The notes under the pieces are model-generated. The model was not told the origin of the DNA and ran no database searches. It saw nothing but the letters and a program-made list of their open reading frames with translations. 22,500 nucleotides of DNA. Source: Stramonita haemastoma. Lineage: Eukaryota; Mollusca; Gastropoda; Neogastropoda; Muricidae. Positions 1 to 9,685 of the stretch are shown here, one piece after another. Within the stretch, counting starts at the first letter, position 1. The number at the start of each line of letters is the position of its first letter. The DNA is taken from the NCBI GenBank assembly GCA_030674155.1, contig CM060342.1:7684154-7706653 (forward strand), written 5' to 3'. Position numbers and translations under genes: made by a program.

Positions 1-560
1 CTCATCTCGTTGCTTCTACAATTGTAACATTTTTGGGGTGGCCCGAGGTGCTGAAGTGGGAGAACTTGCCGAAGCGTGGGACCTCCGACTTTCTGGCTTC
101 TGACTACAGTCCTGATATCGGAGAAATCTGGAAAGGACTATAATTCGACTAAAACAAACAAACACATCTCTGCGTTCCCTTACTGGGTGGGGGTGCACAG
201 TGCCTGGTTTCCTTCTCCTGTGCTTGTATGTCACTCTGCAGGAGGTCTGCCTGCTGGCCTCAGCCCACACATTCCGAGTTCAGAACCCCCCCTTTTTTTT
301 TTTCAACAGGATGCATGATGTGTTTATGGCTTCACTGATTATAGCAGGGCTGCAACTGTTGTTATTGATTCAGTAAAAAAAAAAAAAAAAAAATGGTTGG
401 CCATTTGACAAACTTAGCTGGTAATTTTTTTTTTTTTTTAAATACTTATCTGGTCTCAGAATGTATGCTTTTTTCCTAAATCAAAATCAAATGTATTCCT
501 GAAGTCGGAAGCAGCGACTCAATGGCAGAGAGAAAAACCAGTCCATGCACAAATCACCAT
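1..560. other. No gene recognised
   Basis: Intergenic-looking sequence with A and T homopolymers (295-304, 375-393, 427-440). Open frames at 16-270 (minus) and 76-318 (plus) show no family motif I recognise. A short CCTGAAGTCGGA at about 499-510 resembles part of the SINE at 11968-12268. Confidence 0.5.
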
Positions 561-573
561 GGTTAACCTCAGA

Positions 574-802
574 GCCGCACGTGCTAGTGGTAGGCGTAGT
601 ACTCGTAATCTAAGGTTCGTCGACCCAGCTATTCGCAGCTTGTGCTGAAAGCATTACGCATTCTACCACCAGTTAAAGGTACAATTGGTGGGTAAGCTGC
701 GATAGACTGCGTTATCAGGGGGAGTCTATGATTCATCGTAACGCCACAGAACGATAAGACCGCCTATGAGCTAGGTCGGACAGACTAACTTAAACTAACT
801 AG
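574..802 (+). mobile_element. Degenerate tRNA-derived SINE (family A)
   Basis: A diverged copy of the SINE seen intact at 19403-19702. Recognisable pieces in order are CTAGTGGTAGG, ACTCGTAATCTAA, GGTTCG, then GATAGACTG, AGGGGGAGTCTATGA, AACGCCACAGAA and CGATAAG. The internal promoter is damaged and the middle is shortened. Confidence 0.6.
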
Positions 803-831
803 TCGCAAAATTGAGTAAGTAATTAATAACA

Positions 832-1719
832 GTGTACTTTTTCATGTTTGAATACTCTTTTTACGTCAAAAAGAAATCCAATTTCATCTGTGTAGTTACG
901 GTCATATGTCTGCTATCAGGAATCAGAGTGAGGGTCGCCCCCCCCCCCACCCCCCCCCCCCCCCAGCAGGTGAGGATATGCAGACCTGCCAATGCCTTAA
1001 TCCTGCTCTGTGCATACTTGTAGAGGGGAAACAAAAAAAGTAAAAATCTATACGTAAATGATCTTTGTAACTTATTTGCATGTTAAAGAGTTATAGAAAC
1101 GTAAATATATATATATATATATTTATATCTTGGTTTCACAGTTATGGAAACATGAAAATATCTACTGGTTTTCTTGTACTGTTGGGTTATCCAACCTGAA
1201 TCAAATTCATTTAAATCCAATAAACCAACTACCCCTATAGATCAACAACGATGTGCTTTTTTTTTTTGCTTTTTTTTTTTTTTTTTTTTTACAGCCAGCC
1301 CCTGCTCTTATTATTCATATCATTAAAGATTCACCATAACAAACAAAACCTAAAAAAAAAAAAAAAAACCCACCAAAAATTCTTCCATTGAATTTTTTAA
1401 ACAAACTTTTGTTTTGGCAAAGGTGGTGTACCATGAATGACATAGTTATTCCCAATGCAGAGAGACTGCCATAGAAAAGAAAAAGAAAAAAAAAGAAACA
1501 GAATAAAAGAAAAACCTTCCCTAAAATAAACTCTGCAATATATGTATGCGCTTGTATATAATGCACACGTGTCTTATGAAATCTCTGACGTCTAAACATG
1601 GCAGCTCCATACATTTTTGTTCAGCAATCATCCCCCCCCCCCTCCCAACTTCTTCTTCTCCCCAAAATCACAAATTTATTCAGGATTCTAACTGCAAACA
1701 GAGCTTTATCACTTTCCAA
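832..1719. other. Gene-free, low-complexity stretch
   Basis: No coding or RNA signal seen. It contains a C-rich run (939-964), an (AT)n tract (about 1106-1122), T runs (1256-1291) and A runs (about 1352-1369 and 1488-1496). Confidence 0.5.
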
Positions 1720-1732
1720 TCTTTATCATTAG

Positions 1733-2000
1733 TTAAGTTAAAGTCTGTCCCAAGCCTAAGGCTCATCAGGCCGGTGCTTATCCCGGTTTCTGTGGCGTTA
1801 AGCGACTGAGAGTCATAGACTCCCCCCTGGATAGGACGCCAGTCTATCGCAGGGTACCCCTTTTACACCTGGGTGGGGTGAGAAAATAGCCGTAAAAGTG
1901 CCTTTTCCAAGGGCACAACGCCATAGCCGAAAGCTGGAATCGAACCGAAACCTTTAGATTACGAGTCCAACGCCCTAACCACTAGACTACGGAGGCGGCT
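1733..2000 (-). mobile_element. tRNA-derived SINE (family A), near full length
   Basis: On the minus strand the element begins GCCGCCTCCGTAGTCTAGTG with tRNA box A (TAGTCTAGTGGTTAGGGCG) and a box B-like GGTTCGATTCC. A conserved core follows (GATAGACTGGCGTCCTATCC, GAGTCTATGACTCTCAG, AACGCCACAGAAACCGG), and it ends in the TTTAACTTAACT tail. It is flanked by a perfect 13-bp direct repeat TCTTTATCATTAG at 1720-1732 and 2001-2013, the expected target-site duplication. It is closely similar to the copy at 19403-19702. Confidence 0.88.
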
Positions 2001-2013
2001 TCTTTATCATTAG

Positions 2014-3620
2014 GAACAACAAAATTATTTTACAATTTGAAATTTTAACAAATGTTTACTCATACATATCTTAACCTGATGAACACTAAAAGAAGATATA
2101 GATTACATATCCCCCCTCTTTAATATCTAAGACGGCAAGTACCCGCCTCTCTTCATTAACCAGATCAAAGATAACGTTAACCCTCCCACCCCTAAAAGTG
2201 AACACAACGTCGTTTTTTTTTTTTTTTTTATCACTTCATGACACAATTCAGTGACAAAGCCAAGCACACGATTTGTAGTAAAGCGACGGAATCGATCTCA
2301 CAACACCACGGCCATTACCCTCTTGCCCTGAACACACAAGTAGCGGATAGGATGATAGTAGTAACTTTTAGCGACATGTACTAACAATACGTCATCGTTC
2401 GTAACAACTCCAGGTAATTTTTTTTCTTTAACAAAAAAAAAAAAAAAAAAATTCTTTTGAGCTGGATATGTGAAAACAGTCATGACGAAACAACAACAAC
2501 AAAAAAATCAAGAAACAAGAGCACGATATTTTGACACATGAAAGAACACGTCTTCAACAAGTGAACAACACATGAACTTTGAATGTAAAACTGTGAACGT
2601 ACGAACAAGGCCCAGCACTCCAGCACACACGCTCACATTTAACGCTGTACAAAAAAACCCCAACAAACCCCGCCGCACTTCCACAAACACATTCACCTTT
2701 TTCTTCATATCCGACTTCTACATCATTTCTTCTGCAATGTAGTCAATTCTTTTCTTTCTTCTTCGTCCTATATACAGTGGCATCTGTTTTGTTCATCTTT
2801 TTTTTAATATATATTTCATCCAGAATTTTCATCACATCCCGTCTGTCCTTTCCTCGCACTTTTTTCCCCAACCTGCGACATCTACTCTTGCATTCTCCAC
2901 ACATGCATGCATGAGTGTGTGCGTGCACAGGCACTCACACATGCACACACACACACATGAACACACACACACAAAACACACACACACACACACAAACACA
3001 CACAACTCACTTACCAGAAATTCTAACGCATGATCTTTTCATAAGTGTGTTGGATTCAGGGTGTAAAAGCAGGTAGAACAGAAAGTATGTTAACAGCTTC
3101 ATTTCATTCGCAAGGAAAACCTAACTCAGACATTATCCACAGAGCCCACTGCAATAACCTATACAGGCACTGCCAATGAAGAGAATCAGTAGAGAAAGCC
3201 CCTATTAACAGTCATATATGCAAAAATCTCACCACTGGTGAATTCAGAACTGTAGTCAAGGAATAACAAAAAGATCACGTTTGACACTGCCAACCATTTA
3301 TAGCGCAGTCCACAGAAAAACGCCGCCCTCAATATGCTGGCCCCTAGAGAAGCTGAGGTCTCTGATGCCTCGCTCTCCTAGACTACATAGGTTATGGGAC
3401 ACTTTTACCTTTACCACAGAATTTTTTTTTAAATGTTGTAATCATATTACCCTTGTTTCTTGCAATATGATTGTAGTATTTTTTTTATTTTAAAGTTATT
3501 ATTCTGCATGCGTTTAATTAACATAATGTTACATACATTGTTTTACATTGATTTTAAGCTGCATGTACATTCCAACGCACATGCTCTTTCCTCATTTTTC
3601 TGTCTTTGCTCTCTCTGAAA
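2014..3620. other. Gene-free intergenic stretch
   Basis: No gene recognised. It contains A/T homopolymers (for example 2213-2230, 2432-2450) and a CA-rich microsatellite (about 2932-3004). Small open frames in this stretch are lysine/cysteine-rich by-products of simple sequence. Confidence 0.5.
3484..3489 (-). promoter_or_regulatory. Candidate poly(A) signal AATAAA
   Basis: The plus strand reads TTTATT, so the minus strand carries AATAAA, downstream of the NF1 stop and of the 22-bp array; an ATTAAA lies just upstream at 3518-3513. Use of this site would give a UTR of about 1.9 kb that includes the array. Weak evidence: such hexamers are common in AT-rich DNA. Confidence 0.2.
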
Positions 3621-4378
3621 TACTTTCCATCCCTCTGCAACACACTTTCCATCCCTCTGCAACATACTTTCCATCCCGCTGTAACACACTTTCCATCCCT
3701 CTGCAACACTTTCCATCCCTCTGTAACACACTTTCCATCCCTCTGTAACACACTTTCCATTCTTCTGTAACACACTTTCCATCCCTCTGTAACACACTTT
3801 CCATTCTTCTGCAACACACATTTCCATCCCTCTGTAACACACTTTCCATCCCTCTGCAGCACACTTTCCATCCCTCTGTAACACACTTTCCATCCCTCTG
3901 CAACACTTTTCATCCCTCTGCAACACTTAGCAACACACTTTCCATCTCTATGCAACACTTAGCAACAAACTTTCCATCCTTCCAAAACACTCTGCAACAC
4001 ACTTTCCATCCCTCTGCAACACTTAGCAACACACTTTCCATTCCTCTGTAACACACTTTACAACAAATTTTCCATCCCTCTCCAGCACACTTTCCATCCC
4101 TCCGCAACACTTCGCAACACACTTTCCATTCCTCTGCAACACACTTTGCAACAAACTTTCCATACCTCTGCAACACACTTTCCATCCCTCTGCAACAATT
4201 AGCAACAAACTTTCCATACCTCTGCAACACACTTTCCATTCCTATGTAACAAACTTTCCGTCCCTCTGAAATATACTTTCCATCCCTCTCCAACAATTTT
4301 CCGACCTTCAACATCACACTTTCTGCATTCCTTGGCAAGCAGCTTTCCATCCCTCTGCAATTTTCCTATCCCTCTCCA
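3621..4378. repeat. 22-bp minisatellite (about 35 units)
   Basis: Tandem array of a 22-bp unit close to CTTTCCATCCCTCTGTAACA plus CA, fairly uniform from 3621 to 3950 and more degenerate above that, with interspersed short ACTTAGCAACA-type variants. Twenty-two is not a multiple of three and the minus-strand unit has no stop, so long minus ORFs in all three frames cycle through the same 22-residue peptide (MESVLQRDGKCVTEGWKVCY then RG). This is a repeat artefact, not a gene. It lies in or just past the presumed NF1 3' UTR. Confidence 0.95.
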
Positions 4379-4385
4379 CCACACG

Positions 4386-5422
4386 CAGAAATGAACACAT
4401 GCGTGCACACCACACACACACACATACACACACACACATATTGAATTTTCCATTCTTCTTCACATATATATCAAGCTTTCTGTCCGGTAAACATTTGTCA
4501 AAATGTTCATACTTCTCTGCACACACATTCCACCAAGCTTTCCCCCCATCTTTTATACATATATATATATAAAAAGATTTTATATCAACCGAAACTCTTG
4601 AACTTTCTACCTCTCTTCCAATATTTACATTCCAACAAAAACGTTTTTATACCTCCCTGAACACACACTCTTGAACTTGAAAATTAAAAAAAAAAAGAAA
4701 AAGAAAATTCCAGCGCACATAATCTGAGTCGTCACAATTCTTCACAGGTATGTATGTGTTCAAAGCTTTCATCAGTCGCACCTGTATTACCTGTCCACCA
4801 TTCGTCAGTTTTTGAACAACATGATTGCTTCGAATCATACGTCTGCTTTTTTAAAACAATTCTTTTTTCTTTCTTAATCTTAAATCCAAGATTCGAGAAT
4901 TGTTTTACCTGTCCACATTCACGCATTTACTCTTTCACGAATTAAAAAGTCTTCAGCACTTGATATTATAGAGTTTTCTTTTAAACCAAAAAAAAAAAAA
5001 AGACAAAAAAAAAAGATGGCATGTGATAATGTCACGGTCATATAACCCGATGTCAGACACTCAACTTGTATATATACAGACACACACACACACACACATG
5101 CGTGCATGTGCACGCACACACACCACACACACACTTACACACTACACACCCACCCACACTCTCTCTCTCTTTCTCTCTCTCTCTCTCCATGAGAGTACTA
5201 TTTTCTCAACACAACACAACACACCCAGGCATTTCAGAAAAAGAACGCCACACACTTCTTCTCAAAAAAAAATTCACACCAGCAGAAACCGACGACCCAC
5301 CGACGAAGACAGATGACAGACGATGACGAAGTCTCTGCTCCCGTCGACGACAGACGATGAAGTCTCTGCTCCCAAACACGAACAAACACAAACACACACG
5401 CGAGCGTGGGCCTCTGACTATT
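4386..5422 (-). other. Presumed NF1 3' UTR, proximal part
   Basis: No coding signal follows the NF1 stop. The stretch holds CA microsatellites (about 4400-4440 and 5080-5155), a CT tract (5158-5188) and several A/T runs. A 34-bp tandem duplication occurs at 5315-5373 (units beginning GACAGACGATGA and ending CTCTGCTCCC). Vertebrate NF1 has a UTR of several kilobases, so transcription may extend well below 5000. The UTR end cannot be fixed from sequence alone. Confidence 0.5.
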
Positions 5423-5728
5423 CTAGAGCGTCCAGGGGTTTTTTCTTCTCCTTCTGTTTGAAGCTGCCCCCGCGGGCTTGGCTCCCACCTGATTGGCCGA
5501 TGAGTGTCGCATGCGCCCGCCGTTGGAGGTCCCGCTCTTGTCGTTGGTGTCTTTGTCCGTGGGCGAGTGCATCGAGCCCATGGAGAGCGAGGACATGGAT
5601 GAGGACAGGTTCAAGGTCGACGAGATGGCCAGGGAGTCAAGGTCGTCGCCCGGGAGACACGACTCCACCATCATGGCCTTCTCCAGGCAGTTGACAAACA
5701 GCTCCGCGATGTCGCTGGACCCCGTGGA
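5423..5728 (-). CDS. NF1: NF1 terminal coding exon and stop
   Basis: A 306-bp last coding exon after the acceptor TCCTCACAG: 101 codons and a TAG at 5425-5423. It starts STGSSDIAELFVNCLEKAMM, parallel to vertebrate DYAELIVKFLDALIDTYLPG. A Ser-rich block STLNLSSSMSSLSMGSMHSP follows, parallel to vertebrate ANLNLSNSMTSLATSQHSP. The tail GGRMRHSSANQVG corresponds to vertebrate SGRTRHGSASQVQ, and it ends ASNRRRRKNPWTL, keeping a basic cluster where vertebrates carry a terminal basic motif. The protein end is secure. Confidence 0.95.
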   Translation of the reverse strand, partial: STGSSDIAELFVNCLEKAMMVESCLPGDDLDSLAISSTLNLSSSMSSLSMGSMHSPTDKDTNDKSGTSNGGRMRHSSANQVGAKPAGAASNRRRRKNPWTL

Positions 5729-5930
5729 CTGTGAGGAGAAGACAGAGACTTGAACAAATTGCATCAGAACACTAAAGGTTAACTGCAAAAGATCTACCTC
5801 AAAGCATATTCGTCTCAACAAAAAAAAAACCTGACAAATCCCAAACAATTAAACAGACTCGCTTCCTCTCTTACAAACTTTATCTCTCTCTGTGTGTCTC
5901 TTTCTGTCTGACTGTCTGTCTGTCTCTCTC

Positions 5931-5965
<35 letters not shown>

Positions 5966-6023
5966 TCTCTCTCTCCTTCCCCCCCCGCCCACACATGATA
6001 TGCAAGGCCAAAGATATATTTAC

Positions 6024-6070
6024 CTTTGTAAAAGTTCCAGCAAATCTCCAAAGCCCACCAAAGCCGATGC
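6024..6070 (-). CDS. NF1: NF1 small exon (GFGGLWRFAGTF)
   Basis: A 47-bp exon between the acceptor GTGTTGCAG and the donor ACAAAG|GTAAAT. Two bases complete Ser, then 15 codons read IGFGGLWRFAGTFTK, matching vertebrate FGFNGLWRFAGPFSK. It ends in phase 0. It was found only by similarity and phase because it is too short to stand out as an ORF. Confidence 0.93.
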
Positions 6071-6318
6071 CTGCAACACATCAACAGGGAGTTACACAAT
6101 GACTGAATAAAGCATGACGAGCACTTTGCATTCTTTACATGCTACAGGTACATATTGCACGAATGATAAATAATGAGCACAAGTCTTCTTCTTCCTTCCT
6201 TCCTTCTTCCAGACCTATAAACAGCCACTGGAGGAGTTATCTTATAAAATACTTTCCTCATTTATGAAAAAAAAACAAAAAAACCCTCCCCCCCCTCCCC
6301 CTCATATGGTATACTGAC

Positions 6319-6385
6319 TCTGCAGATAGGAGAGCTGTTGTTGTGTGGCGTCTTCACATGCAATCATGTTCTGAATGATCCACAA
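6319..6385 (-). other. Partial duplicate of NF1 exon 3' half, possible alternative exon
   Basis: A 67-bp segment with a good acceptor (long T run then TTCAG) and the same CTGCAGA|GTCAGT donor as the exon at 6594-6455. It reads LWIIQNMIACEDATQQQLSY and then LQ in the NF1 frame. Over the 20 codons shared with the parent exon there are five base differences, all at third positions and all synonymous (ATC/ATT twice, GCC/GCA, TGC/TGT, CAG/CAA). Spliced directly after the 7568 or 6455 donors it would be out of frame. From an internal donor GCC|GTGCAA at 6525 of the parent exon it joins in frame. It may be an alternative exon or a relic. Confidence 0.6.
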
Positions 6386-6454
6386 CTGAAAAAAAAAATC
6401 CACAACCCCCCCCCCTTCCCTCTCTCCCCCCCCCCCTCTAAGTGTTATACTGAC

Positions 6455-6594
6455 TCTGCAGATAGGAGAGCTGCTGTTGTGTGGCGTCTTCGCAGGCGAT
6501 CATGTTCTGGATGATGGATTGCACGGCGTTCAGTATGGCCTGGTCATGGCACAGAGACAGCACGCTGTTGATTTTGGCATCCAGCAGGCTGTGA
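6455..6594 (-). CDS. NF1: NF1 exon (HSLLDAKINSVLSLCHD)
   Basis: A 140-bp exon. T completes Ile (AT|T), then 46 codons start HSLLDAKINSVLSLCHDQAI, continue through NAVQSIIQNMIACED and end QQLSYLQ, plus one base. Vertebrate NF1 has VHNLLDSKINTLLSLCQD and later TSYLQS. The acceptor is GTGTGTACAG, on a TG-rich tract; the donor is CTGCAGA|GTCAGT, in phase with the next exon (A|GC, Ser). The first about 50 bp plus acceptor are repeated four more times upstream (starts at 6727, 6859, 7028, 7185). The 3' half plus donor is repeated once downstream (6385-6319). I take this copy as the functional one because only it carries both halves. Confidence 0.93.
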
Positions 6595-7197
6595 CTGTAC
6601 ACACACACAATATGTATACATGATATATACACAATATGTACACATGATATATACACATGATATATACACATGACATGTCATGGCACAGAGACAGCACGCT
6701 GTTGATTTGGCATCCAGCAGGCTGTGACTGTACACACACAATATGTATACATGATATATACACAATATGTACACATGATATATACACATGATATATACAC
6801 ATGACATGTCATGGCACAGAGACAGCACGCTGTTGATTTTGGCATCCAGCAGGCTGTGACTGTACACACACAATACATACATGATATATACACGATATAT
6901 ATACACATGATATACACACATGATATACACACATGATATATACACATGATATACACACGTTATACACACATGACATGTCATGGCACAGAGACAGCACGCT
7001 GTGAATTTTGGCATCCAGCAGGCTGTGACTGTACACATACACACAACACGCACACACACATAATAAACACACATGTGATACATACATATGATATAAACAT
7101 ACGATACATACATATGATATATACACATGATATGTCATGGCACAAGGACAGCACGCTGTTGATTTTGGCATCCAGCAGGCTGTGACTGTACACACAC
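6545..7197 (-). repeat. Tandem exon-start/acceptor duplications, five units
   Basis: Five copies of a roughly 60-bp block (acceptor GTGTACAG plus the first about 50 bp of the NF1 exon, through CTGTGCCATGAC) are separated by 70-115 bp of CA/TA-rich sequence. Plus-strand positions of the copies are 6545-6606 (the real exon), 6679-6738, 6810-6870, 6979-7036 and 7136-7197. The copy starting at 6727 has lost one base (frameshift). The one at 7028 has a rearranged ATTCACAGC and the one at 7185 a TTG Leu codon. All keep the acceptor AG. None of the four extra copies continues into the exon's 3' half. Confidence 0.93.
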
Positions 7198-7556
7198 ACA
7201 CATAACACACACATACACATATGACACACACACACACACACACATACACACACAACACAGAGGATATATACACATAATATATACATATGATACACACACA
7301 TGATATATATACACATGATAATACACACATGATACACACACACACACGATACACACATGATAACACACACACACACACATACACACAACACCACACCACA
7401 CCACACACACACACATATACACACATACACCACACCACACCACACCACATCATACACCACCGTACACACACAGAGACCTCCCCCCCCCAACCCAAACACT
7501 CTCACACACCACACACACACCCCCCCCCCACCCCCAACACACACACACAGAGACAT
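7198..7556. repeat. CA/ATA-rich microsatellite region
   Basis: Intron DNA of irregular CACACA, ATATACACATGATA and CCACACCACA repeats, ending in C-rich runs (7478-7536). It continues the spacer sequence of the tandem exon-start units. Confidence 0.85.
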
Positions 7557-7567
7557 GATCAACTTAC

Positions 7568-7668
7568 ATAACAGGGAACACTTTAGGAAAGACCACTGAC
7601 GCCTCTGCAAGATACTCATACAGAATACGCGTTTCATTCTCATCTGTCGTGTTGCGAACCAACGTTGC
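7568..7668 (-). CDS. NF1: NF1 exon (ILYEYLAEASVVFPKVFPV)
   Basis: A 101-bp exon: 33 codons beginning ATLVRNTTDENETRILYEYL and ending SVVFPKVFPV, plus AT of the next codon. Vertebrate NF1 has ATLVKYTTDEFDQRILYEYL with the same downstream block; this is the best-conserved part of the window. The acceptor is TGTTTCAG and the donor GTTAT|GTAAGT. The downstream intron (7567-6595) is filled by CA/TA microsatellite and four extra copies of the next exon's start. Confidence 0.96.
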
Positions 7669-8136
7669 CTGAAACATAAAAATGTTCACTGTTGGATATA
7701 CTCTTCTCACAAAGAAAAACGAGAGAGAAAACACACGCACGCACACACACATGCACGCACACACACACACACATGCACACACATGAACGCACGCACGCCG
7801 CACGCGCACACACACACACACAACCATTGGATGTACTTTTCATCTCATTCTGGCTTTAAAAAACTCCTTCAGTCCAGATAAATAAAAACAAAATCAGGAA
7901 GGACTGGTTGAATAGAACATCAAATGTACCTCAATATTGCACACCCTATTCTACAGGTTACAAGTTTCAAACAAAAAAGCAAATCCAAAAAGTTCACCAA
8001 AGATGTTATTTCAACAGCATATACAGTACAGTTTATCCCAATGCCACTCACAAAAATAACCAAACGGCCTTTTCCACTTCACACGGAATCTAAACATCCT
8101 CACTCTCACACACACGCACACACACACACCCACAAA
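7669..8136. other. NF1 intron, upstream part
   Basis: Intron between the 7668 and 8549 exon ends. It holds CA/GC microsatellite (about 7730-7822) and unique-looking sequence (7823-8095). No gene recognised. Confidence 0.6.
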
Positions 8137-8510
8137 CCCTTACCCCCCCCCCCCCACCAAAACACACACCAACCCACTACAACAAACACCTACCCAATCA
8201 CTCACCCCCCATCCCCTCTAAAAACAACAAAATATACCCACACCAGCCCCACCCCCCCCCCCCCCCCCCCCAACCCCTCCTCCCTCCCCTCACCCCCCCA
8301 CCAACCAAAACAACCCCCCCCCCCCTCCCACCAAACACACACCAACCCACTACAACAAACACCTACCCAATCACTCACCCCCCCATCCCCTCTAAAAACA
8401 ACAAAATATACCCACACCAGCCCCCTTCCCCCCACCCAACCCCTCCTCCCTCCCCTCACCCCCCCTCACCCCCCACCAACCAAAACAACCCCCCCCCCCC
8501 CCCCAACAAA
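8137..8510. repeat. 173-bp tandem duplication, C-rich
   Basis: Two copies of a C/A-rich unit offset by 173 bp: ACCAACCCACTACAACAAAC occurs at about 8168 and again at 8341, each followed by the same CACCTACCCAATCACTCACC and ACAACAAAATATACCCACACC segments, with long C runs between. It lies in an NF1 intron. Confidence 0.85.
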
Positions 8511-8548
8511 AAAAAAACCCCCACCCCAACAAAAAAACTCATACATAC

Positions 8549-8989
8549 CAGCACAGTCAAGACCAATGCCTGCGTCGGATAATCCGTCAACACCTCAGGG
8601 TCCAGCAACACGTTGTTCTCGTTGGACACCGAGCTGCGCCCGCTACGAGGGGGCGCCAGCGAGGAGGCCTTGGTGGCCTCCATCTTCTTGACCCCGGGGT
8701 CGGCATGGAGCTGCTGCGCGTTTTGATTGGCTGGCGGCTGACGTTGCCCATCATCACCACTGCCGCGGAGGCGGTGGCCGGTGGGGTGGCCGTGATGGTA
8801 GGAGTGGGGGTAGCGATGGTGGTTGAGGTTGTAGCGGTAGTGGTGGTGTTGATGAGGGTGGAGGTTGTAGAGTTGGCGGCGTTGTTGGTGGTGGTGTTGG
8901 CGCGGTGTTGGCGGGGTGTGTGGTTGCGGAGGAGGATTGTTGGGGTCTGTCGGGGAGTCGAAGCTGTGCCAGACTTTGGGGCTGGAAGC
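8549..8989 (-). CDS. NF1: NF1 exon with His-rich disordered insert
   Basis: A 441-bp, 147-codon phase 0-0 exon. It starts after CTTGCTGCAG with ASSPKVWHSFDSPTDP, corresponding to the vertebrate RKSFDHLISD region. A low-complexity stretch rich in His, Asn, Tyr, Gln and Pro follows (roughly residues 20-85 of the exon), then RSSVSNENNVLLDPEVLTD and ALVLTVL, which match vertebrate NF1 well. All three minus-strand frames are open through much of the exon. The His-rich frame is chosen because it links both conserved ends without a shift and has strongly G/C-ending codons. The donor is GTGCTG|GTATGT. The acceptor could lie a little further upstream, since the frame stays open there. Confidence 0.88.
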
Positions 8990-9000
8990 CTGCAGCAAGT

Positions 9001-9412
9001 GGGGCTGGTTGAGGGTAATGGGTTTGGGTGGTTGGTGGGTTGGGGGGTGTGGGGGGGGGGGAGGTTGTGGGTTTGGTTTGGTTTGTGGTTTTGTGGGTTG
9101 GTAAGTTTGGTTTGTGGGTTTGGTAGGTTTGGTTTGTGGGTTGGTAGGTTTGGTTGGAGGTAGGTTGGTTTGTTGTAGATTTGGTTTGTGGTTGTTTGTT
9201 TGTGGGTTGGTAGGTTTGTGGTTTGGTTTGTGATTGGATTGGTTTGTTTGGTTTGTTTGTAGTTTGTGGGTTTGTGGTAGATTTGTTTGTGGTTTGGTAG
9301 GGTTGATTTGTGGGTTGGTAGATTAAACAGTCGATAGGTTGGATGGGTTGGTTTGGTAGGTTCGTAGAGTTGGTGGGTTGGCAGGTTGATTGACAAAGCA
9401 TCAGGCAGGCAG
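9001..9412. repeat. G/T-rich minisatellite
   Basis: Irregular repeats of GGTTTGGTTTGTGGGTTGGT type (plus strand), upstream of the 8989 NF1 exon on the coding strand. Minus-strand open frames here are Pro/Thr/Asn-rich repeat translations, not exons. Confidence 0.85.
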
Positions 9413-9452
9413 GTAGGCACAAGAGGCAGGCAGGCAGGCAGGCAGGCAGGTT
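9413..9452. repeat. (GGCA)n microsatellite
   Basis: A GGCAGGCA tetranucleotide repeat, about seven uninterrupted units after a short imperfect lead-in. Confidence 0.85.
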
Positions 9453-9685
9453 ATGGAATCCAAATCCAGCCAGCAAAGCCACGACAAGGACCAGACAAAA
9501 GCAGCAGCACACAGACAGCGAGACAGAAAAGAAAAAGAAAAAAAACGAGATAAGTGGTCACGAAAAAAGCAACACTGGAGGAACATAGCGCTGTGTGAAC
9601 CTTTCCTTTACAAAAAATGTCACGTTCACCACCATGCAAAAACCACATTTTCTTTACTTTAGTTACAAGGCCAGTCATGAGTGAA

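Noticed and set aside
16..270. 84-residue minus ORF at the window start
   Set aside because: No recognisable motif and no supporting splice or start context; could be part of another gene, but not supportable.
3543..4350. Long minus-strand ORFs with MESVLQRDGK repeats
   Set aside because: They are translations of a 22-bp stop-free tandem repeat, open in all three frames, with frame drift between units; no gene signal.
6544..7643. Minus ORFs of 194-228 residues rich in Cys, Val, Tyr
   Set aside because: They are CA/TA microsatellite translations passing through the duplicated exon starts, mostly in the wrong frame relative to NF1.
8587..9512. Thr- or Pro-rich alternative frames (277 and 252 residues)
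   Set aside because: They overlap the NF1 exon and the G/T-rich repeat; the His-rich frame joins both conserved NF1 blocks and has G/C-ending codons, while these frames do not.
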